Positions 59,602 through 62,764 of a stretch of 62,764 nt of DNA are shown piece after piece (within the stretch, counting starts at the first letter, position 1; each line of letters opens with the position of its first letter). Source of the stretch: Sva-25 sp037385685. GTDB lineage: Bacteria > Pseudomonadota > Gammaproteobacteria > Chromatiales > Chromatiaceae. The notes under the pieces were generated by a model. It was not told the origin of the DNA. It saw only the letters and a program-made list of their open reading frames with translations, and searched no databases. The stretch spans positions 1 through 62,764 of the forward strand of contig JARRMW010000013.1 in assembly GCA_037385685.1 (NCBI GenBank). The letters are read 5' to 3'. A program made the translations under genes and the position numbers.

Positions 59602-60429
59602 TCAATCGACAGGCAGTTGAGAGGAGAGTTCGATTGAGCGATCGCGCGCGGCGGTCATGGCCTGCTTCAGGATGCGCTCGAGACCTTCCTGTTCAAAGAC
59701 CCGGATAGCCTGTTCTGTCGTGCCTCCAGGGGATGTCACTTTCGCACGAAGCGTTGCCGGTGAATCGTCACTCTCGAGGGCCATGCGTGCTGCACCAAGC
59801 GCTGTCTGAAGTGTCAGCAGGGTTGCTTCTTCCTCACCAAGGCCAAGGGATTGCGCACTGCGGATCATCTGTTCCATGAAGAGAAAGAAATATGCGGGGC
59901 CACTCCCGGAAACAGCAGTCACAGCATCGATCAGACCCTCATGTTCGACCCAGATGGTGATACCAGCTGCACGCATGATCGATTCCGCAAGGCTGCGCTG
60001 CTCGTCGCTGACGGTATCACTTGCAAAGAGCCCCGTCGCACCGGCCTGCAACATGGCAGGGGTGTTCGGCATCGTCCGCACGATGGCGCAGTCGTCACCA
60101 AGCCAGTGACGCAGGTGTTCGATACGGATACCGGCAGCGACGGAAAGCACCAGAGGCCGGTATTTCCGGACAGCCGGGGCGAGTTGCTGTGCAACATCGG
60201 CCATCACCTGTGGCTTGACCGCCAGTACAACGACATCAGCCGCACTCACGGCGCTGCTGCTGTCCGTCGTGCAATTGATATTGCTCTCTGAACTGAAAGC
60301 GTCGAGTTTTCTCCTGTCTGGATCCATGGCGATGATCCTCTCTGCAGGATGTCCATCCTTTAAGAGACCCCGGATCAGTGCACCGGCCATGTTACCGGCA
60401 CCGATGAATGCAATGCTTTTCTCTTTCAT
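59602..60429 (-). CDS. proC: Pyrroline-5-carboxylate reductase
   Basis: ProC reduces pyrroline-5-carboxylate to proline with NAD(P)H. The 275-residue protein has the N-terminal dinucleotide motif IAFIGAGNMAGALIRGLL, VLAVKPQVM, RTMPNTPAMLQAGATG, and the signature AVSGSGPAYFFLFMEQMIRSA. The C-terminal VTSPGGTTEQAIRVFE is also typical. It is 12 bases after yggS. Confidence 0.95.
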   Translation of the reverse strand: MKEKSIAFIGAGNMAGALIRGLLKDGHPAERIIAMDPDRRKLDAFSSESNINCTTDSSSAVSAADVVVLAVKPQVMADVAQQLAPAVRKYRPLVLSVAAGIRIEHLRHWLGDDCAIVRTMPNTPAMLQAGATGLFASDTVSDEQRSLAESIMRAAGITIWVEHEGLIDAVTAVSGSGPAYFFLFMEQMIRSAQSLGLGEEEATLLTLQTALGAARMALESDDSPATLRAKVTSPGGTTEQAIRVFEQEGLERILKQAMTAARDRSIELSSQLPVD

Positions 60430-60441
60430 GATTTCATCTTA

Positions 60442-61137
60442 TCAAGTTCGGGCACCAAAGATTGCAGTGCCGATTCTGACCATGGTGGATCCCTCCTCGA
60501 TGGCGGCTTCAAGATCACCTGACATGCCCATCGAGAGGGTATCGAGATCATGCCCGTCGCGTCGTAGTTCGTCGAACAATGCATGGACCCTGGAGAAGGC
60601 AAGATGTTGACGCTGGCTGTCGTCGGTCGGTTCGGGAAGGGCCATGAGACCGCGCAGGCGAATGTTCGGCAAGCGGGCGATTTCCCTTGCAAGCACCGGA
60701 GCCTCCTCGGGCGTCACACCCTGTTTACTCGATTCTCCACTGATGTTGATCTGCAGGCAGAGGTTGAGCAGAGGCATGTCGGATGGACGCTGCTCCGAGA
60801 GTCGCCTGGCATGTTTCAGTGAGGCGACACCATGCACCCAGGCAAAGGAGTGCGCGATCAGACGGGTTTTGTTGCTCTGGATCCCTCCGATGTAATGCCA
60901 CTCGATATCGAGATCCTGCAGTTGTTCCATCTTTTCGATGGCCTCCTGCACATAGTTCTCGCCGAAGCGGGTCTGTCCTGCTTCAAAAGCTGCACGAATG
61001 GCCTCGGCCGGTTTGGTCTTGCTGACAGCAAGCAGTGTGACAGTCGCAGGATCCCGATCGCATGAAGTCGCTGCTAATTCAATGCGTTTGTGAATTTTTT
61101 GAAGATTTTGTCTAATTTTTTTGTAATCCGTTGTCAT
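60442..61137 (-). CDS. yggS: PLP homeostasis protein YggS/PLPBP
   Basis: YggS binds pyridoxal phosphate without enzymatic activity and keeps vitamin B6 and amino/keto acid pools balanced. The 231-residue barrel protein has the PLP lysine in LLAVSKTKPAEAI, the FGENYVQE and WHYIGGIQSNK motifs, and the phosphate-binding LSMGMSGDLEAAIEEGSTMVRIGTAIFG. It is divergent from pilT with 58 bases between starts, a well-known arrangement. Confidence 0.94.
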   Translation of the reverse strand: MTTDYKKIRQNLQKIHKRIELAATSCDRDPATVTLLAVSKTKPAEAIRAAFEAGQTRFGENYVQEAIEKMEQLQDLDIEWHYIGGIQSNKTRLIAHSFAWVHGVASLKHARRLSEQRPSDMPLLNLCLQINISGESSKQGVTPEEAPVLAREIARLPNIRLRGLMALPEPTDDSQRQHLAFSRVHALFDELRRDGHDLDTLSMGMSGDLEAAIEEGSTMVRIGTAIFGART

Positions 61138-61195
61138 TCCGGGCAGGGATGGTGTAAGTTTTGAGCTACCGGGAGCATTTTACATACATAAAAAA

Positions 61196-62230
61196 GTGGA
61201 TATAGCAGAATTACTCACCTTTACGGTCAAACAGAAAGCCTCTGACTTGCATCTCTCCGCCGGCTTGCCACCAATGCTGCGAATCGATGGAGACATGAAA
61301 CGGCTCAAGCTGCCCGATCTCGACCAGGAAACCGTGCATGCCATGATCTATGACATCATGAACGACAGGCAGCGTCGGGTCTACGAAGAGCAGCTCCAGG
61401 TGGATTTTTCCTTTGCGCTGCCGGACATTGCCCGTTTTCGTGTCAACGCCTTCAACCATGACCGCGGCAGCGGCGCTGTCTTCCGGGTGATTCCCTCTGA
61501 TGTCCTCACCCTCGAGGATATCGGCGCACCAAAGGTCTTCAAGGACATCATCGACGTCAAGAACGGTCTTGTCCTCGTCACCGGTGTAACGGGTTCGGGC
61601 AAGTCCACCACGCTGGCTGCGATGATCGATCATGTCAACGACCACCGTCAGCAACACATCCTGACGATTGAGGACCCGATCGAATTTCTGCACACCAGCA
61701 AAAAATGCCTCATCAACCAGCGCGAACTTCACGAACACACACACAGTTTCTCCGATGCATTGCGCGCTGCCTTGCGTGAGGACCCGGATGTTATCCTGGT
61801 TGGCGAGATGCGCGACCTCGAAACGATCCGCCTCGCGCTGACCGCAGCCGAAACCGGTCACCTTGTATTCGGAACACTGCATACCAGCTCGGCGGTCAAG
61901 ACGATTGACCGGGTCATCGATGTCTTCCCGGGCGAGGAGAAGGCCATGGTGCGTTCCATGCTGTCAAACTCGATTCGATCGGTCATCTCGCAGTCACTGA
62001 TGAAGAAAATCGGTGGTGGACGTACGGCGGCCTGGGAAATCATGGTGGCAACCCCCGCGATTCGTAACCTGATCCGCGAACACAAGCTGGCACAGATGTA
62101 CTCGTCCGTCCAGACAGGCCAGGCAGATGGTATGCAGACGATGGATCAGAACCTGAGGCAACTGGTCGACAGGGGCATCATTACGTCTGAAACCGCGCGT
62201 GGCAGGGCGGAAAACAAAGAGGATTTCTAG
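61196..62230 (+). CDS. pilT: Type IV pilus retraction ATPase PilT
   Basis: PilT powers retraction of type IV pili for twitching and DNA uptake. The 344-residue protein has the N-terminal PAS-like domain, Walker A GVTGSGKST (130-138), the Asp box, Walker B VGEMRDLETI, His box GHLVFGTLHTSSA, and the C-terminal AIRNLIREHK, the conserved AIRNLIRE motif. The start is a GTG (MDIAELLTF). The 58-base space to divergent yggS holds the promoters. Confidence 0.96.
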   Translation: MDIAELLTFTVKQKASDLHLSAGLPPMLRIDGDMKRLKLPDLDQETVHAMIYDIMNDRQRRVYEEQLQVDFSFALPDIARFRVNAFNHDRGSGAVFRVIPSDVLTLEDIGAPKVFKDIIDVKNGLVLVTGVTGSGKSTTLAAMIDHVNDHRQQHILTIEDPIEFLHTSKKCLINQRELHEHTHSFSDALRAALREDPDVILVGEMRDLETIRLALTAAETGHLVFGTLHTSSAVKTIDRVIDVFPGEEKAMVRSMLSNSIRSVISQSLMKKIGGGRTAAWEIMVATPAIRNLIREHKLAQMYSSVQTGQADGMQTMDQNLRQLVDRGIITSETARGRAENKEDF

Positions 62231-62231
62231 A

Positions 62232-62764
62232 ATGGATATACGACCACTTCTCGAACTCATGATCAGGCGGGGAGCGTCGGATCTTTTTTTCAGCGTCGGC
62301 CGTCCTCCCTGTATCAAGCTCAACAACATGCTGCATCCGGTCGGTTCGTCGAATCTGAGCGCTGCCCAGACGATGAAGATCATCGAGTCGCTCCTCCCAG
62401 GCAAGCACTTTGAGCGATTCCGTGATCAGCGCGAGGCCAATTTTGCGCATTTCGAGGAGGGGGTTGCCCGTTTTCGTGTCAGTGCCTTCTTCCAGAAGGA
62501 CACGCCCAGTATCGTCATGCGCCATATCGAGACCGATATTCCGACGGTCGAGGAACTCGAGTTGCCGACGGTCCTGAAGGAGATCGTCATGATCCAGCGG
62601 GGGCTGGTTCTGTGCGTTGGTGCGACGGGTACCGGCAAGTCCACCACACAGGCGGCCATGATCGGCCACCGTAACCGTAACAGCGCATCCCATATCCTGA
62701 CCGTCGAGGACCCGATCGAATATATTCATGAGCATGACAAGTCCATCGTCAACCAGCGTGAGGT
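62232..62764 (+). CDS. pilU: Type IV pilus ATPase PilU (partial, cut by window end)
   Basis: A PilT paralogue that assists retraction, incomplete at the right edge. It begins ATG at 62232, one base after the pilT stop. The visible 177 codons contain LLELMIRRGASDLFFSVGRPPCIKLN, the Walker A GATGTGKST, and LTVEDPIEYIHEHDKSIVNQRE. The pilTU order is standard in gammaproteobacteria. Confidence 0.94.
   Translation, partial: MDIRPLLELMIRRGASDLFFSVGRPPCIKLNNMLHPVGSSNLSAAQTMKIIESLLPGKHFERFRDQREANFAHFEEGVARFRVSAFFQKDTPSIVMRHIETDIPTVEELELPTVLKEIVMIQRGLVLCVGATGTGKSTTQAAMIGHRNRNSASHILTVEDPIEYIHEHDKSIVNQRE

Overview
The window looks like a chromosomal segment of a sulfur-oxidising, probably chemolithoautotrophic gammaproteobacterium. 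The evidence is gammaproteobacterial gene order (aroA-cmk-rpsA-ihfB; rne-rluC-HAD-sppA; gyrA-serC-...-pheA-hisC-tyrA; pilU/pilT-yggS-proC-yggT-yggU), a complete aprM-aprB-aprA set for adenylylsulfate (APS) reductase with the AprM membrane anchor typical of many sulfur oxidisers, and a glycolate oxidase operon glcDEF, as expected where RuBisCO makes phosphoglycolate. The lineage is inferred from gene order and protein resemblance. No rRNA lies in the window, so I name no genus.

Layout. 0.7-5.7 kb: nucleotide-quality control (yceF), then aroA-cmk-rpsA-ihfB. 6.2-12.3 kb: RNase E, 23S rRNA pseudouridine synthase, HAD phosphatase, SppA peptidase and a CcsA-like membrane protein. 12.5-15.6 kb: guaB-guaA, the IMP to GMP branch. 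15.6-17.1 kb: a small foreign insert at the 3' end of guaA, bounded by a 17-bp duplication of the guaA end. It carries a HigB/HigA toxin-antitoxin pair and many copies of a CATGGTAT motif. 17.2-22.0 kb: accessory genes, mostly unrecognised, with a glutaredoxin, a HIT protein and a YCII-domain protein. 22.1-26.4 kb (minus strand): aprMBA, then a gene frameshifted by a 26-bp tandem duplication, then an FKBP-type isomerase. 26.4-27.4 kb: a gene-poor repeat region and tRNA-Arg(CCT). 27.4-32.4 kb: aroC, an MFS transporter and two periplasmic peptidoglycan enzymes. 32.5-41.2 kb: gyrA-serC-serA-pheA-hisC-tyrA and a SlyD-like isomerase. 41.3-45.0 kb (minus): glcDEF. 45.1-52.6 kb (minus): a tightly overlapping membrane cluster MoxR-DUF58-DUF4350-DUF4129-SpoIIM-RDD-DUF805 of unknown function. 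52.7-57.0 kb: thiopurine methyltransferase, an acetyltransferase, an L16 arginine hydroxylase, an OmpA-family protein and purB. 57.4-62.8 kb: rhlB, yggU-yggT-proC-yggS, then divergent pilT and the start of pilU.

Together the genes cover chorismate, phenylalanine, tyrosine and serine synthesis, purine branches (guaBA, purB), RNA decay and modification (rne, rhlB, rluC), envelope maintenance, twitching motility motors, sulfite/APS oxidation and glycolate salvage. The best candidate for something undescribed is the integrase-less, guaA-targeted 1.4-kb element with its motif array. The membrane cluster at 45-52.6 kb is the largest block whose function cannot be read from sequence.
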